A DNA stretch of 64,000 nt from Actinoplanes flavus (GTDB lineage: Bacteria > Actinomycetota > Actinomycetes > Mycobacteriales > Micromonosporaceae). Numbering within the stretch: position 1 is the first letter of the stretch; every line of letters starts with the position of its first letter. Of the stretch, positions 43,445 through 52,057 are shown piece by piece. The stretch is from positions 108,978 to 172,977 of the forward strand of contig NZ_JAGFNS010000020.1 in NCBI RefSeq assembly GCF_017592555.1, in the 5' to 3' direction. Made by a program: the position numbers and the translations under genes. A model generated the notes under the pieces. The model was given only the letters and a program-made list of their open reading frames with translations. It had not been told where the DNA came from and did not search any database.

Positions 43445-44091
43445 ACCCCGAGATCTACCGGCTGACGAGCCGGAACCGGCTGATGATCGCCGACTTCCTG
43501 GAGAGCCTGGACGACGCCGCCTGGGCCGCGCAGACCCTGTGCGAGGGCTGGACGGTACGGCATCTGGCCGCCCACCTCGTCCAGCCGATGATGATCGGTT
43601 TCGGTCGGTTCTTCCTGGCATCGATCCGGCATCGCGGGGACACCGACCGGACCGTCGACCACTTCACCCGCCGCCTGGCCCGGCACTCCCCCGCCGAACT
43701 GATCGCCCTGCTCCGGCAGCACGCCCCGGACGAGGTGAACCCGCCGCGGGTCGGTCCGGCGGGGCCGTTCGCCGAGACGTGTGTGCACCTGCGCGACATC
43801 GCCCGGCCCCTCGGCCTGCCCGACGACGTCCCGGCCGGGCACTGGCGGATCCTGCTCGGGTACCTGACGTCGGCCGACCCCCGCCCGGCCCCGGCCCTCG
43901 CCCCACCCGGCCGCCTGGACGGCCTCCGCCTCGCGGCCACCGACACCGACTGGAGCGCCGGCGAGGGGGCGCTGATCACCGGCCCGATCGAGGCGCTCGG
44001 CATGGCCGCCACCGGGCGCACCGCCGCGCTACCCGACCTGACCGGCCCGGGAGTCGCCCTCCTCCGCGCCCGGCTGAAGGCGCGAGATTGA
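43441..44091 (+). CDS. DinB-fold mycothiol-dependent (maleylpyruvate isomerase-like) protein
   Basis: 216 residues. The N-terminal block LCEGWTVRHLAAHLVQP is the metal-site motif of the TIGR03083/MDMPI family. These are mycothiol-using isomerases and transferases that are specific to actinobacteria. The C-terminal half has DTDWSAGEGALITGPIEAL, typical of the second domain. The exact reaction is unknown; MarR control suggests detoxification. Confidence 0.82.
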   Translation: MNPEIYRLTSRNRLMIADFLESLDDAAWAAQTLCEGWTVRHLAAHLVQPMMIGFGRFFLASIRHRGDTDRTVDHFTRRLARHSPAELIALLRQHAPDEVNPPRVGPAGPFAETCVHLRDIARPLGLPDDVPAGHWRILLGYLTSADPRPAPALAPPGRLDGLRLAATDTDWSAGEGALITGPIEALGMAATGRTAALPDLTGPGVALLRARLKARD

Positions 44092-44110
44092 GAGCACCCG
44101 GCTGAGGGCC

Positions 44111-44208
44111 CGGCTGAAAGCGCCCAACTGAAAGCGGTCGGCTGAAAGCGGTCGGCTGAAAGCGGTCGACTGAAAGCGGTCGGCTGAAAGCGGTCGGCTG
44201 AAAGCACC
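44111..44208. repeat. seven 14-bp tandem repeats, intergenic
   Basis: Seven units of CGGCTGAAAGCGGT in exact 14-bp phase lie 20 nt after the DinB-fold stop, with one to three changes in the outer copies. They do not form hairpins with one another and have no spacers, so this is not a CRISPR array. Confidence 0.92.
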
Positions 44209-44313
44209 CGGCGGAGGCAGGCCTGATCAAAGGCCGGAGCAGCGCCCGACAGCCCGAAGCCACACCTACGGCCGAGAGCCGGGTGAGGAGCGAAGCTTCT
44301 CTACCCTGGCGGC

Positions 44314-45051
44314 ATGCGGCTGACGGAGATGAGCGGCACCTGCTACCGGACCTCCGTCAGCGTGTTCGCACGGCCCGGCGGCGGCATCCGGTGGGTGGTG
44401 ATCCCGACGATCCACATGGGGCACGCGGACTACTACTGGGAGATCTGGCAGCGCCTTCGCACCTGTCAGGCGGTCATCGCCGAGCAGTACGACGGTCCCA
44501 GCTCGACCGGGCTCGCCTACCTGACCGCGATGCGCTGGACCGGGCAGCGGGTGGCCCGGCAGCTGGTGCACCAGGACATCGACTACGGCGCTCTGGACGT
44601 ACCGATCATCTTTCCGGACGCGCATCTGGGGCCGGAAGCGCAGCCGGACCGTCGCCTGCCCCGCGAAGCGTGGGTGGATCTCGCCGTGATGACCCCGCTT
44701 CTCGCCATCCGGATGGCTCTCACCGGCTCCGACCTGGTGGACGGTATGACGTCGCTGGAGTTGACCGACGAGAGCCGGCCGCGGTTCGCCGACGACCACC
44801 TGACCCGGGTCATCCTCGCCGAACGCGACGAACTGCTGCTCGGCGCGATCCGGGAGATCGACGGCGCGTTCGCGGCGGAGAACATGGAGGTCGCCGTCGT
44901 CTTCGGCGCCCTGCACATCCCGGTCGTGGTCCGCGAGTTGCGCGGGATCGGCCACCGGGCCGAGCCGGGCACCCGATGGCTGACCGCGATCGACTTCGAG
45001 GAGCCGCCGTACCTGCGAAAGCCCAGCCTGGACGGCTGGATGGACTGGTGA
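44314..45051 (+). CDS. TraB/GumN-like protein (tentative)
   Basis: 245 residues. VVIPTIHMGHADYYWEIW followed by CQAVIAEQYDG resembles the opening GT-H-x-x...E of the TraB/Tiki family, and VAVVFGALHIPVVVREL resembles its closing GxxH motif. The two His/Glu sites could bind metal. No signal peptide or membrane helix is seen. Function in bacteria is poorly known. Confidence 0.6.
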   Translation: MRLTEMSGTCYRTSVSVFARPGGGIRWVVIPTIHMGHADYYWEIWQRLRTCQAVIAEQYDGPSSTGLAYLTAMRWTGQRVARQLVHQDIDYGALDVPIIFPDAHLGPEAQPDRRLPREAWVDLAVMTPLLAIRMALTGSDLVDGMTSLELTDESRPRFADDHLTRVILAERDELLLGAIREIDGAFAAENMEVAVVFGALHIPVVVRELRGIGHRAEPGTRWLTAIDFEEPPYLRKPSLDGWMDW

Positions 45052-45077
45052 GCGCGGATGGATGATCTACTGGGCCG

Positions 45078-45728
45078 GTGAGTGATCTACGCGAGACCGT
45101 CGTCCGGTGGCAGCGCGGCTGGACGGTGGCCCGTTCCCTGCCGCCGGCGGAGGCGGTCGACGGCGGGCTGCGGTCGGACTGCCGGCAGCCGACCCGCGAT
45201 GTCGAATACCTGGCTCTCGACACGGATCCGGCCACGCTCGCCGGGCTGGCCGGCCGGGTCGCGGCGGAGCGGGCGGTGACCTGGCTGACCGTGCCGGCCA
45301 CCGATCCGGGCGCGGCGACGGCGGCGCTGGAGACGGCCGGGCTGGTGCTGTTGCAGAAGTCCGAGGCGATGATGGCGATCGACCTGCGGGACCATCCTCG
45401 GCCGGAGGCGGCCGCCGGCTACCGGGTGGAGACGGTCCGGTCCGGTGCGGTGGTGAAGTCCACCGTCGTCCATGAGTCGGGTCAGGTGGCCGCCTGGGGC
45501 ACCGCCGGGCTGTCCGGCACGGACGCGGTCGCCGACCGGATCGAGACGCACGCGGCCCACCGGCGCCGGGGTCTGGCCAGCACGGTGATGGGCTCGCTGG
45601 CGGCCGCGGCCGTGGCGGCGGGCGCCGAGACGGGCCTGCTGATCGCGAGCACGGACGGGCAGATGCTCTATCCGAGGCTGGGCTGGCGGACGGTCGCCCG
45701 GGTGCTCGTCGCCACCACCCCCGGCTAG
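45078..45728 (+). CDS. GNAT-family N-acetyltransferase
   Basis: 216 residues. The acetyl-CoA loop is in ETHAAHRRRGLASTVMGSL, and the late LYPRLGWRTV is the GNAT closing strand. The N-terminal 110 residues are degenerate, as in two-lobed GNATs. It starts at GTG 26 nt after the TraB-like gene, so it may be co-transcribed. The substrate is unknown. Confidence 0.8.
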   Translation: MSDLRETVVRWQRGWTVARSLPPAEAVDGGLRSDCRQPTRDVEYLALDTDPATLAGLAGRVAAERAVTWLTVPATDPGAATAALETAGLVLLQKSEAMMAIDLRDHPRPEAAAGYRVETVRSGAVVKSTVVHESGQVAAWGTAGLSGTDAVADRIETHAAHRRRGLASTVMGSLAAAAVAAGAETGLLIASTDGQMLYPRLGWRTVARVLVATTPG

Positions 45729-45769
45729 GACGGAAGCGACGACGAGAACCCGACGAGTGGCATGATCGA

Positions 45770-46330
45770 CTACGCCGGGCCGCGTAGTTCGCGCAGGTCG
45801 AGGGCGTAGAGCAGTTTGTCGTAGCGGGCCTCCCCGACGGCCACGAACCGGTCGAGGCGGCCGTACTGGTGGAAGCCGAGTTTCTTGTAGAGGGCCGCCG
45901 CGCGGGTGTTGTCGCCGCGCAGGTCGAGGGTGAGGACTTCGACGCGGTGGCGCAGCGCGGCGGCGATCAGCGTGGTCACCAGGGTTCGCCCGAGGCCGAG
46001 GCCCTGCCGGTCCGGGTCGACGGCGAGCTTCTCCAGGTCGGCGCTGTGCCAGTGGGTGGGCCGGCCGTACCGGCGCCAGTACCCGAATCCGGCCACCTCG
46101 TCGGTGGGGAGGACGGCCAGGGCGATCGCGGCGTCACCGGACGGGACGGCCGCGGCCAGCGTCTCCAGCAGGGCGCGCACCTCGGCGGCCGGCGGCGGTT
46201 CCACCCAGCCGAGGGCGGCGCCCCCGGCGACCAGGGCGCGCAGCAGCGCCACGACGCCGGCGGTCTCCCCCTCGGTCAGCCCGTCGGATCCGATCAGCCG
46301 TACTTCCCAGTCGCCCACGGCGGAAGTCAA
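45770..46330 (-). CDS. GNAT-family N-acetyltransferase, last gene of the heptose operon
   Basis: 186 residues. The acetyl-CoA motif is LAVDPDRQGLGLGRTLV, and AALYKKLGFHQYGR is the final strand. TTG 46330 has GGAGA 6 nt before it and overlaps the topoisomerase stop; GTG 46318 is an alternative. It is the tail of a long overlapping operon, so it may be a hitch-hiker and not a glycan enzyme. Confidence 0.82.
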   Translation of the reverse strand: MTSAVGDWEVRLIGSDGLTEGETAGVVALLRALVAGGAALGWVEPPPAAEVRALLETLAAAVPSGDAAIALAVLPTDEVAGFGYWRRYGRPTHWHSADLEKLAVDPDRQGLGLGRTLVTTLIAAALRHRVEVLTLDLRGDNTRAAALYKKLGFHQYGRLDRFVAVGEARYDKLLYALDLRELRGPA

Positions 46331-47316
46331 TCAGAATCTCCGGTGAGCAGTTCGATGACCTCGGCCTCGGTCTTCTCCGGTGGGCCGGGTTCGATCACCT
46401 CGCCGCTCTCGTAGGACTCGATGACCCGCGGGTCGACGTAGGCGTTACGGGCCACGGTGGGGGTGTTGCCGAGCAGCTCGGCCACCTCCTTCATGGCCTT
46501 GGACACGGCCTTCCTCCGTTTCGTGGCGGTCGGCTGCGGGCCCTCCTCAGCGAGCGCGGCGGCCGCCTGGACGGTGCCGTGCCAGGTGCGGAAGTCCTTG
46601 GCGGTCATCTGTTCGCCGCTGATCTCGCGCAGGTAGTCGTTGACGGCGTCGGCGCGGATCTCCTGCCAGCGGCGGCGGCCCGGGTCCCAGTAGGCGAACA
46701 GGCGCTGTTCGCCGGCGCGGCGCCGTTTCAGGTCGCGGAGCACCGCGCACACCTCGCCGTCGCCGACGGTGGCCGCGTGCTCGACGCCGGACTTGCCACG
46801 GAACTCCAGCAGGACGCATCCGCCTTTGGCGCGCACGTGTGCGGGCCGCAGCGTGGAGAGCCCGAAGGAGGGATCCTCCGCGCGGGCCGCCGACTCCTCG
46901 CCACCGACCCGGAACATGCCCATGTCGAGCAGCCCGACGATGGCGGCCAGCACCCGTTCCCGGGTCAGGCCGCGGCCGGCGAGGTCGGCGCGGAGCCGGT
47001 CGCGGACCTCGGGCAGCCGGGCGCCGACCTCGAGGGCGTGGTCGAATTTGACCCGGTCCTGCTGTTCTCGCCACGCGGGGTGGTAGAGGTACTGCTTGCG
47101 CCCGGCCGCGTCGACGCCGGTGGCCTGGATGTGGCCGCGCGGATCCGGACAGATCCACACGTCCCGCCAGGCCGGCGGGATGACCAGAGCTTTCACGCGG
47201 GCCACGGCCTCGGCGTCGCGCAGCGGTTCCCCGGAGGCGTCCAGGTAGGCGAACCCTTTCCCGGATCGGCGCCGGGACAGGCCGGGTTTACGCAGGTCAG
47301 CGCGATGCAGCCGCAT
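46327..47316 (-). CDS. DNA topoisomerase IB (bacterial/poxvirus type)
   Basis: 329 residues. The N-terminal domain has GFAYLDASG and IPPAWRDVWICPDPRGH. The catalytic domain has QYLYHPAWR, FEFRGKSG-like LLEFRGKSG, FRTWHGT, and the Tyr in NTPTVARNAYVDPRVI. It relaxes supercoils through a 3'-phosphotyrosine. It overlaps the GT9 gene by 20 nt and the GNAT gene by 4 nt, an odd guest in a sugar operon. Confidence 0.92.
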   Translation of the reverse strand: MRLHRADLRKPGLSRRRSGKGFAYLDASGEPLRDAEAVARVKALVIPPAWRDVWICPDPRGHIQATGVDAAGRKQYLYHPAWREQQDRVKFDHALEVGARLPEVRDRLRADLAGRGLTRERVLAAIVGLLDMGMFRVGGEESAARAEDPSFGLSTLRPAHVRAKGGCVLLEFRGKSGVEHAATVGDGEVCAVLRDLKRRRAGEQRLFAYWDPGRRRWQEIRADAVNDYLREISGEQMTAKDFRTWHGTVQAAAALAEEGPQPTATKRRKAVSKAMKEVAELLGNTPTVARNAYVDPRVIESYESGEVIEPGPPEKTEAEVIELLTGDSD

Positions 47317-48226
47317 GCTGGACCTGGTCGGCGGCGGCGAGCACCTCGTCGGGGGTGATCGCGAGCAGGGCGGGGTGGACCGGGCCGGGCAGGTCGCCGC
47401 GCTCGCTGCGGGTGCCGTGCCAGATCGGGCGATGGCAGGGGCGGTCCGGCGGCGGTCCCCAGCGTTGCGGCGAGACCGGGCCGAACAGGGTGACCGACGG
47501 CGTCCGGTAGGCGGTGGCGAGATGGGCGATGCCGGTGTCGCCGCTGACCACCAGCCGGGCGGACGCCACCAGTGCGGCCAGTTCGCCGAGCCCGGTGCGG
47601 GGAACCGCCTCCTCGGTCAGCCCGGCGAGCTCGCTCACCCGTACACAAAGGTCTCTCTCGGTGGCGGAACCGGTGATCAGCGGGTGGTGACCCGCCGCGC
47701 GCAACCGTCGTGCGACGGCCGCGTAGCGGTCCGGAGGCCAGCGCCGGGCCGGCGATTTCGCGCCGGGATGGATGATCGTCGCCCCGGTGGGCACGTCCGC
47801 GGCCGGCGCGTCCAGATCAAGATCATTTTCCGAGCAGGGTACGCCGTAGTAGCGCACCAGCCGGCACCAGCGCCGGACCTCGTGCTCGTCGTCGTGCCAG
47901 CCGGGCCCGTCGTGGTGCCCGGCCGGCGTGCTGGCGAACGCCCACAGCGCACCCGGCCGCAGCGCCAGCAGGCGGTGGTGCGATTCCGGTCCGGAGCCGT
48001 GCAGGTTGACCGCGAGCCGGGGCGTGGCGGGGGCGCCGTCGAGGGGTTCCAGCTCGCGGGCCGGCACGATCCGGTCGATGCCGCCGATCGTGACGATCAG
48101 CGGGGTGAGCCAGGCGGGGGCGGCCAGGGCGAGCGTCTCGCCGGGAAAGGCGGCACGGAGCCCGCGCAGGGCGGGCACCGCGGTCGCCAGGTCTCCCACG
48201 CCGAGCGCGCGCAGGACGAGGATCAC
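47297..48226 (-). CDS. glycosyltransferase family 9 (heptosyltransferase-like)
   Basis: 309 residues from GTG 48226. The opening VILVLRALGVGDLATAVPALRGLR and the signature IIHPGAKSPARRWPPDRYA are GT9, as is VSGDTGIAHLATAYRTPSVTLFGP. This family uses ADP-heptose, matching the biosynthetic genes upstream. The GTG overlaps the SDR stop by 4 nt. Confidence 0.88.
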   Translation of the reverse strand: MILVLRALGVGDLATAVPALRGLRAAFPGETLALAAPAWLTPLIVTIGGIDRIVPARELEPLDGAPATPRLAVNLHGSGPESHHRLLALRPGALWAFASTPAGHHDGPGWHDDEHEVRRWCRLVRYYGVPCSENDLDLDAPAADVPTGATIIHPGAKSPARRWPPDRYAAVARRLRAAGHHPLITGSATERDLCVRVSELAGLTEEAVPRTGLGELAALVASARLVVSGDTGIAHLATAYRTPSVTLFGPVSPQRWGPPPDRPCHRPIWHGTRSERGDLPGPVHPALLAITPDEVLAAADQVQHAAASR

Positions 48227-48903
48227 GGGTACGAGCTCTCCGTCTCCGCCGCCACGACGAGTTCCCGGACCGCGCAGCCGGGCGGCTGGCTGAGCGCGAA
48301 CAGCACCGCGGCGGCCACGTTGGCCGGATCGTTGAGGATCGCGTCCGGGCCCGGCTTGTACCGGTCGTCGCGTTCGTCGAAGAATTTCGTCCGCATGCCA
48401 CCGGGGATCAGCAGCGTCACGTTCACCTCGCCGGCGAGTTCGGCGGCCAGCGCCCGGGTGAAGCCGACGACACCGAACTTGGCGGCACAGTAGGCGGTGG
48501 CGTCCGAGACGGCCTTGACGCCGAGGGTGGACGAGATCGTCACGACACCGCCGTGCGAGCGCTTCAGCGCGGGCAGCGCGGCACGGATCACCGCGGCGGT
48601 GGCCAGCAGGTCGATGGTGACGATCCGGTCCCAGGTCTCGCCGGGGATGTCGGCGAGGGCGCCGGGCACGTCCATGCCGGCCGCGGTGACCACGCCGTCG
48701 ACGCTGCCGCCGGCCCGTTCGATCAGCTCGGCCGTGGCCCGTTCGGCGGCGCGGGTGTCGGCCAGGTCGCACTCGATCCAGTCGACGCCCGGCTTCGGGG
48801 GCTGCCGGTCGATGACGTACGGGCGGCCGCCGGCCTTGATGACGGCGTCGACGACCGCGGCGCCCAGTCCACTGGATCCCCCGGTGACGATGACTGCGTC
48901 CAT
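48223..48903 (-). CDS. short-chain dehydrogenase/reductase
   Basis: 226 residues. NAD(P)-binding TGGSSGLGAAV, catalytic Ser in TISSTLG and YxxxK as YCAAK. It is a classical SDR, too short and differently built to be the HldD epimerase. It could oxidise or reduce a sugar hydroxyl on the glycan precursor, or be unrelated. It begins 3 nt after the HldE-like stop. Confidence 0.86.
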   Translation of the reverse strand: MDAVIVTGGSSGLGAAVVDAVIKAGGRPYVIDRQPPKPGVDWIECDLADTRAAERATAELIERAGGSVDGVVTAAGMDVPGALADIPGETWDRIVTIDLLATAAVIRAALPALKRSHGGVVTISSTLGVKAVSDATAYCAAKFGVVGFTRALAAELAGEVNVTLLIPGGMRTKFFDERDDRYKPGPDAILNDPANVAAAVLFALSQPPGCAVRELVVAAETESSYP

Positions 48904-48906
48904 GCG

Positions 48907-50256
48907 CTACCTCCTGCGTGCTTCGGCGATGGTTTTCGTGGTGGAGCGGCCGTTCAGGTACGGCACGATCACGGTCTGGCCGCCCCAGCGCTGGACGATC
49001 TCGGTCTCCGGCAGCGTGTCGTAGTCGCCGCCCTTCACCCAGATGTCGGGGCGCAGCCAGGCCAGGACCGGTTCCGGGGTGGGCTCGTCGAAGATCACGA
49101 CGGCGTCGACGCAGTCCAGGGCGGCGAGCAGGCGGCCGCGGTCCTCCTGGCCGGTGAGCGGACGGTTGTCGCCTTTCAGGCCACGAACCGAGGTGTCGCT
49201 GTTGAGGCAGACGATCAGGCAGTCGCCGAGCGCGCGGGCGGCTCGCAGGGTGGCGAGGTGGCCGGTGTGCAGCAGGTCGAAGCAGCCGCCGGTGGCGACG
49301 ACGGTGCCGCCGCGGGCCCGCACCTCGGCGGCGAGCCGGCCGGCCTCGTCGGCGCCGATCCTGCCCTCATGTCCATCTTTGCCCGATATCTCGTGGTCTC
49401 TGGCTACGTAGCCGGATGCCGCGGCGACCGCCTCACCGACCGCCTCCGAGACCAGGGCGCCCTCCGCCAGAGCCACCGCGGCCGCGACGGAGAACGCGTC
49501 CCCGGCGCCGCAGGTGTCACCGGACGACGCCGCCGGAACCGGCACCACCAGCGGTGTCGGGCCGCCCTGGCAGAGCACGGCGCCGTCCGCACCGCGGGTC
49601 ACCACCACCGCCGCGGCCTGCCAGCGCTGCCGCAGCGCGTGCCCGGCCCGCTGCGCGGTGGTCAGCCCGGAGCCGTTGCCGGCGTCGCCGGACAGCCGCC
49701 GCGCCTCGGCCTCGTTCGGGGTGACGAGACGGCAGTTCGGCACCGGCGGCGGCCCGTTCGGGTGCGGATCCCACACCACCGGCGCCTTCGACTGCTCGAT
49801 GGCGGCCCGCAGCGCCGGATGCCGGGCCACACCCCGGCCGTAGTCGCTGACCAGGATGGCGCCCGCCGCGCGCAGCACGTCGAGCACGGCGTCCGGGGCG
49901 TCGCCGGGCGGCTGGGGCGCGCCACCACGGTCCAGGCGCAGCAGCACCTGGCCACCGGCGCGCAGCCGGATCTTCTCCGGGGTGTCCCCGGGCAGCGGGA
50001 GCGCGTACACCTGAACGCCTTCGGCCGTGAGCAGCTCGCTCAGCCGGGCCCCCGCGGCGTCCGGGGCGAGCGCCGTGACCAGCGCGACCTCGATGCCCCG
50101 CCGGGCGGCGAGCAGAGCCGCCAGGCCCGCGCCGCCGGGCCGCTCCGACACCCGCTCCTCGTCGAGGACCGGGGCGGGCGCGTCCGGGGCGATCCGGGTG
50201 ACGGTGCCGTGCACGTCCCGGTCGAGCAGCGTGTCCCCGACGACCACGAGCCTCAT
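48907..50256 (-). CDS. hldE: bifunctional heptose kinase/adenylyltransferase (HldE-like)
   Basis: 449 residues. The N-terminal PfkB-type kinase has VVVGDTLLDRDVHG, RPGGAGLAALLAA and the catalytic GDTCGAGDAF. The C-terminal nucleotidyltransferase has TGGCFDLLHTGHLATL (HxGH) and the SDTSVRGLKG block. It would phosphorylate D-glycero-D-manno-heptose 7-phosphate at C1 and later make ADP-heptose. ATG 50256 overlaps the GmhA stop (ATGA). HldE is best known from Gram-negative LPS pathways. Confidence 0.9.
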   Translation of the reverse strand: MRLVVVGDTLLDRDVHGTVTRIAPDAPAPVLDEERVSERPGGAGLAALLAARRGIEVALVTALAPDAAGARLSELLTAEGVQVYALPLPGDTPEKIRLRAGGQVLLRLDRGGAPQPPGDAPDAVLDVLRAAGAILVSDYGRGVARHPALRAAIEQSKAPVVWDPHPNGPPPVPNCRLVTPNEAEARRLSGDAGNGSGLTTAQRAGHALRQRWQAAAVVVTRGADGAVLCQGGPTPLVVPVPAASSGDTCGAGDAFSVAAAVALAEGALVSEAVGEAVAAASGYVARDHEISGKDGHEGRIGADEAGRLAAEVRARGGTVVATGGCFDLLHTGHLATLRAARALGDCLIVCLNSDTSVRGLKGDNRPLTGQEDRGRLLAALDCVDAVVIFDEPTPEPVLAWLRPDIWVKGGDYDTLPETEIVQRWGGQTVIVPYLNGRSTTKTIAEARRR

Positions 50257-50858
50257 GCGCTGACCATCTCCTCCAGCTCGTCGCGGCCCGGGACCAAAGG
50301 GGCCAGATGCCGGTCCAGGTACTCGCACATCACGTGCACCGAGACCAGATGCAGCTCCTGGACCACCTGGCTGTCCGGCGACGGGCAGCACAGCGCCTCG
50401 TGACAGATCTCGGCGAGCGGGTTGGGCCGTTCGCCGACCATCGCCCAGGTCCGCATGCCGATCTCCCGGGCGGCGTGCGCCGCGGCCACCAGGTTGGGGC
50501 TGCGGCCGCTGGTGGAGAGCAGGAGCAGGATGTCGTCGCGGCGGCCGTGGGCCCGGACCTGGCGGGCGAACACCTCCTCGAATCCGTAGTCGTTGCTGAT
50601 CGCGGTGACCGCCGACGAGTCGGGGGTGAGCGCGATCGCGGACAGCGGGATCCGGTCCTCGCGCAGCTTGCCGACGAGTTCGGCGGCCAGATGCTGGGCC
50701 TCGGCGGCGCTGCCGCCGTTGCCGGCGACCAGCAGCCGCCCGCCGCCGGAGAGGTGGCGGGCCAGCGTGGCGCCCCAGCGGGCCAGCCGCCCGGCCTGTT
50801 CCCGGTACGGCAGAAGCGCCTGGACGAGTCCGGTCAGGTGGACGTCGAGGGGGTTCAA
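50253..50858 (-). CDS. gmhA: phosphoheptose isomerase (SIS domain, GmhA-like)
   Basis: 201 residues from TTG 50858, with GGAGG 7 nt upstream. LLVAGNGGSAAEAQHLAAELVGK and LLLLSTSGRSPNLVAAA are the SIS motifs of GmhA, and the late VQELHLVSVHVMCEYLD is typical. It converts sedoheptulose 7-phosphate to D-glycero-D-manno-heptose 7-phosphate, the first step toward ADP-heptose. It overlaps the GT4 stop in TTGA. Confidence 0.9.
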   Translation of the reverse strand: MNPLDVHLTGLVQALLPYREQAGRLARWGATLARHLSGGGRLLVAGNGGSAAEAQHLAAELVGKLREDRIPLSAIALTPDSSAVTAISNDYGFEEVFARQVRAHGRRDDILLLLSTSGRSPNLVAAAHAAREIGMRTWAMVGERPNPLAEICHEALCCPSPDSQVVQELHLVSVHVMCEYLDRHLAPLVPGRDELEEMVSA

Positions 50859-52057
50859 GCGACTACCTCCAGGTTGGCGACGGTCGAGTAGACGGCGGTC
50901 AGTCGTTCGGCGATGCGAGGCCACGAGTAGGAGGCGGCGGCCCGGTCGGCGGCCGCGGCGGCGTAGCCGTACCGGCGGACCTCGTCCCCGGCGATCCGGC
51001 GCAGCGCGACGGCCAGGGCGCGCGGATCGCGGGGTGGCACCAGGTCGCCGGTGACGCCGTCGACGACCGTGTCGGTGAGCCCGCCGACCGCGGTGGCCAC
51101 CACCGGCACCCCGCAGGCCATCGCCTCCAGCGGGGTGAGCCCGAACGGCTCGTACCAGGGCGTGGCGGCGAGCACGTCGGCGGACCGGTACCAGGCCGGC
51201 ATCTCGTGCGCCGGAACCGCGCCGGCCAGCCGGACCCGGTCCGCGACCCGGCAGTGTGCGGCCAGGGCCCGCAGCCTGCGGGCGTACGGTTCGGCGTCCA
51301 GCTCCTCGGGTGGCGGGCCGCCGACCACCACGAGTTCGGCGCCGGGCACCGCCGGCATGGCCCGGATGGCGTCCTCGATGCCTTTGCGCTCGACGAGCCG
51401 GGCCACCGTGAGGATCCGGTTCAGCCCGGGGGTGCGGGCCACGGCCGGACCGCGCGCGCTGAACCGTTCGGTGTTGACCCCGGACGGCACCAGCGACATC
51501 CTCGACCGCGGCACCCCCAGGCGCAGCAGTTCCTCGATCTCGTCGCGGCACTGCACGATCACCCGGTCGGCGCTTCGCCCGATGTGGCGTTCGTAGCCGA
51601 TCCGCCCGGGTGGGCTGGTGTCGGCGGCGCCCTGGTAGCGGCGCTTGACGGTGCCGAGGGCGTGGAAGGTCTGCACCACCGGCACCCCGCAGGCGTGCCC
51701 GGCGTCGAGGGTGGCCAGCCCGCTCATCCAGAAGTGGGCGTGCGCCACGTCCGGCATCCACTCGGCGCGCCAGTCCCCGGCCATCCAGGCGGCGAAGGCG
51801 CCCATGTACGGCAGCAGCTCGTCCTTGGGCAGCGCCTCGGGCGGACCGGCCGGTACGTGGACCACGTCGGCCCGCTCTCCCATCGGCACCACCTCCGGCA
51901 GGTCGGGGCTGTCCCGCCGGGTGTAGACGCGTACCTCGTGCCCGTTCGCGGCCAGTGCGGCGGCGAGTTCGGCGACGTGCGAGTTCTGCCCGCCCGCGTC
52001 GACGCCACCGAGCGCCGCGAGCGGGCTGGCGTGTTCGGAGATCATCGCGATGCGCAT
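50855..52057 (-). CDS. glycosyltransferase family 4
   Basis: A 400-residue GT-B enzyme. MRIAMISEHASPL, GGVDAGGQNSHVAELA, the acceptor-side VPSGVNTERF, LTVARLVERKGIEDAI, and the donor E-x7-E motif in EPFGLTPLEAMACG are all present. ATG 52057 has GGAGGAAAC directly upstream and overlaps the preceding gene by 16 nt. It resembles sucrose-phosphate/MshA-like GT4 enzymes; the sugar is unknown. Confidence 0.9.
   Translation of the reverse strand: MRIAMISEHASPLAALGGVDAGGQNSHVAELAAALAANGHEVRVYTRRDSPDLPEVVPMGERADVVHVPAGPPEALPKDELLPYMGAFAAWMAGDWRAEWMPDVAHAHFWMSGLATLDAGHACGVPVVQTFHALGTVKRRYQGAADTSPPGRIGYERHIGRSADRVIVQCRDEIEELLRLGVPRSRMSLVPSGVNTERFSARGPAVARTPGLNRILTVARLVERKGIEDAIRAMPAVPGAELVVVGGPPPEELDAEPYARRLRALAAHCRVADRVRLAGAVPAHEMPAWYRSADVLAATPWYEPFGLTPLEAMACGVPVVATAVGGLTDTVVDGVTGDLVPPRDPRALAVALRRIAGDEVRRYGYAAAAADRAAASYSWPRIAERLTAVYSTVANLEVVA

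Noticed and set aside
44111..44208. CRISPR-like array
   Set aside because: The 14-bp units are contiguous with no spacers.
48223..48903. SDR as the ADP-heptose 6-epimerase HldD
   Set aside because: HldD is a longer extended SDR; this is a 226-residue classical SDR with a different layout.
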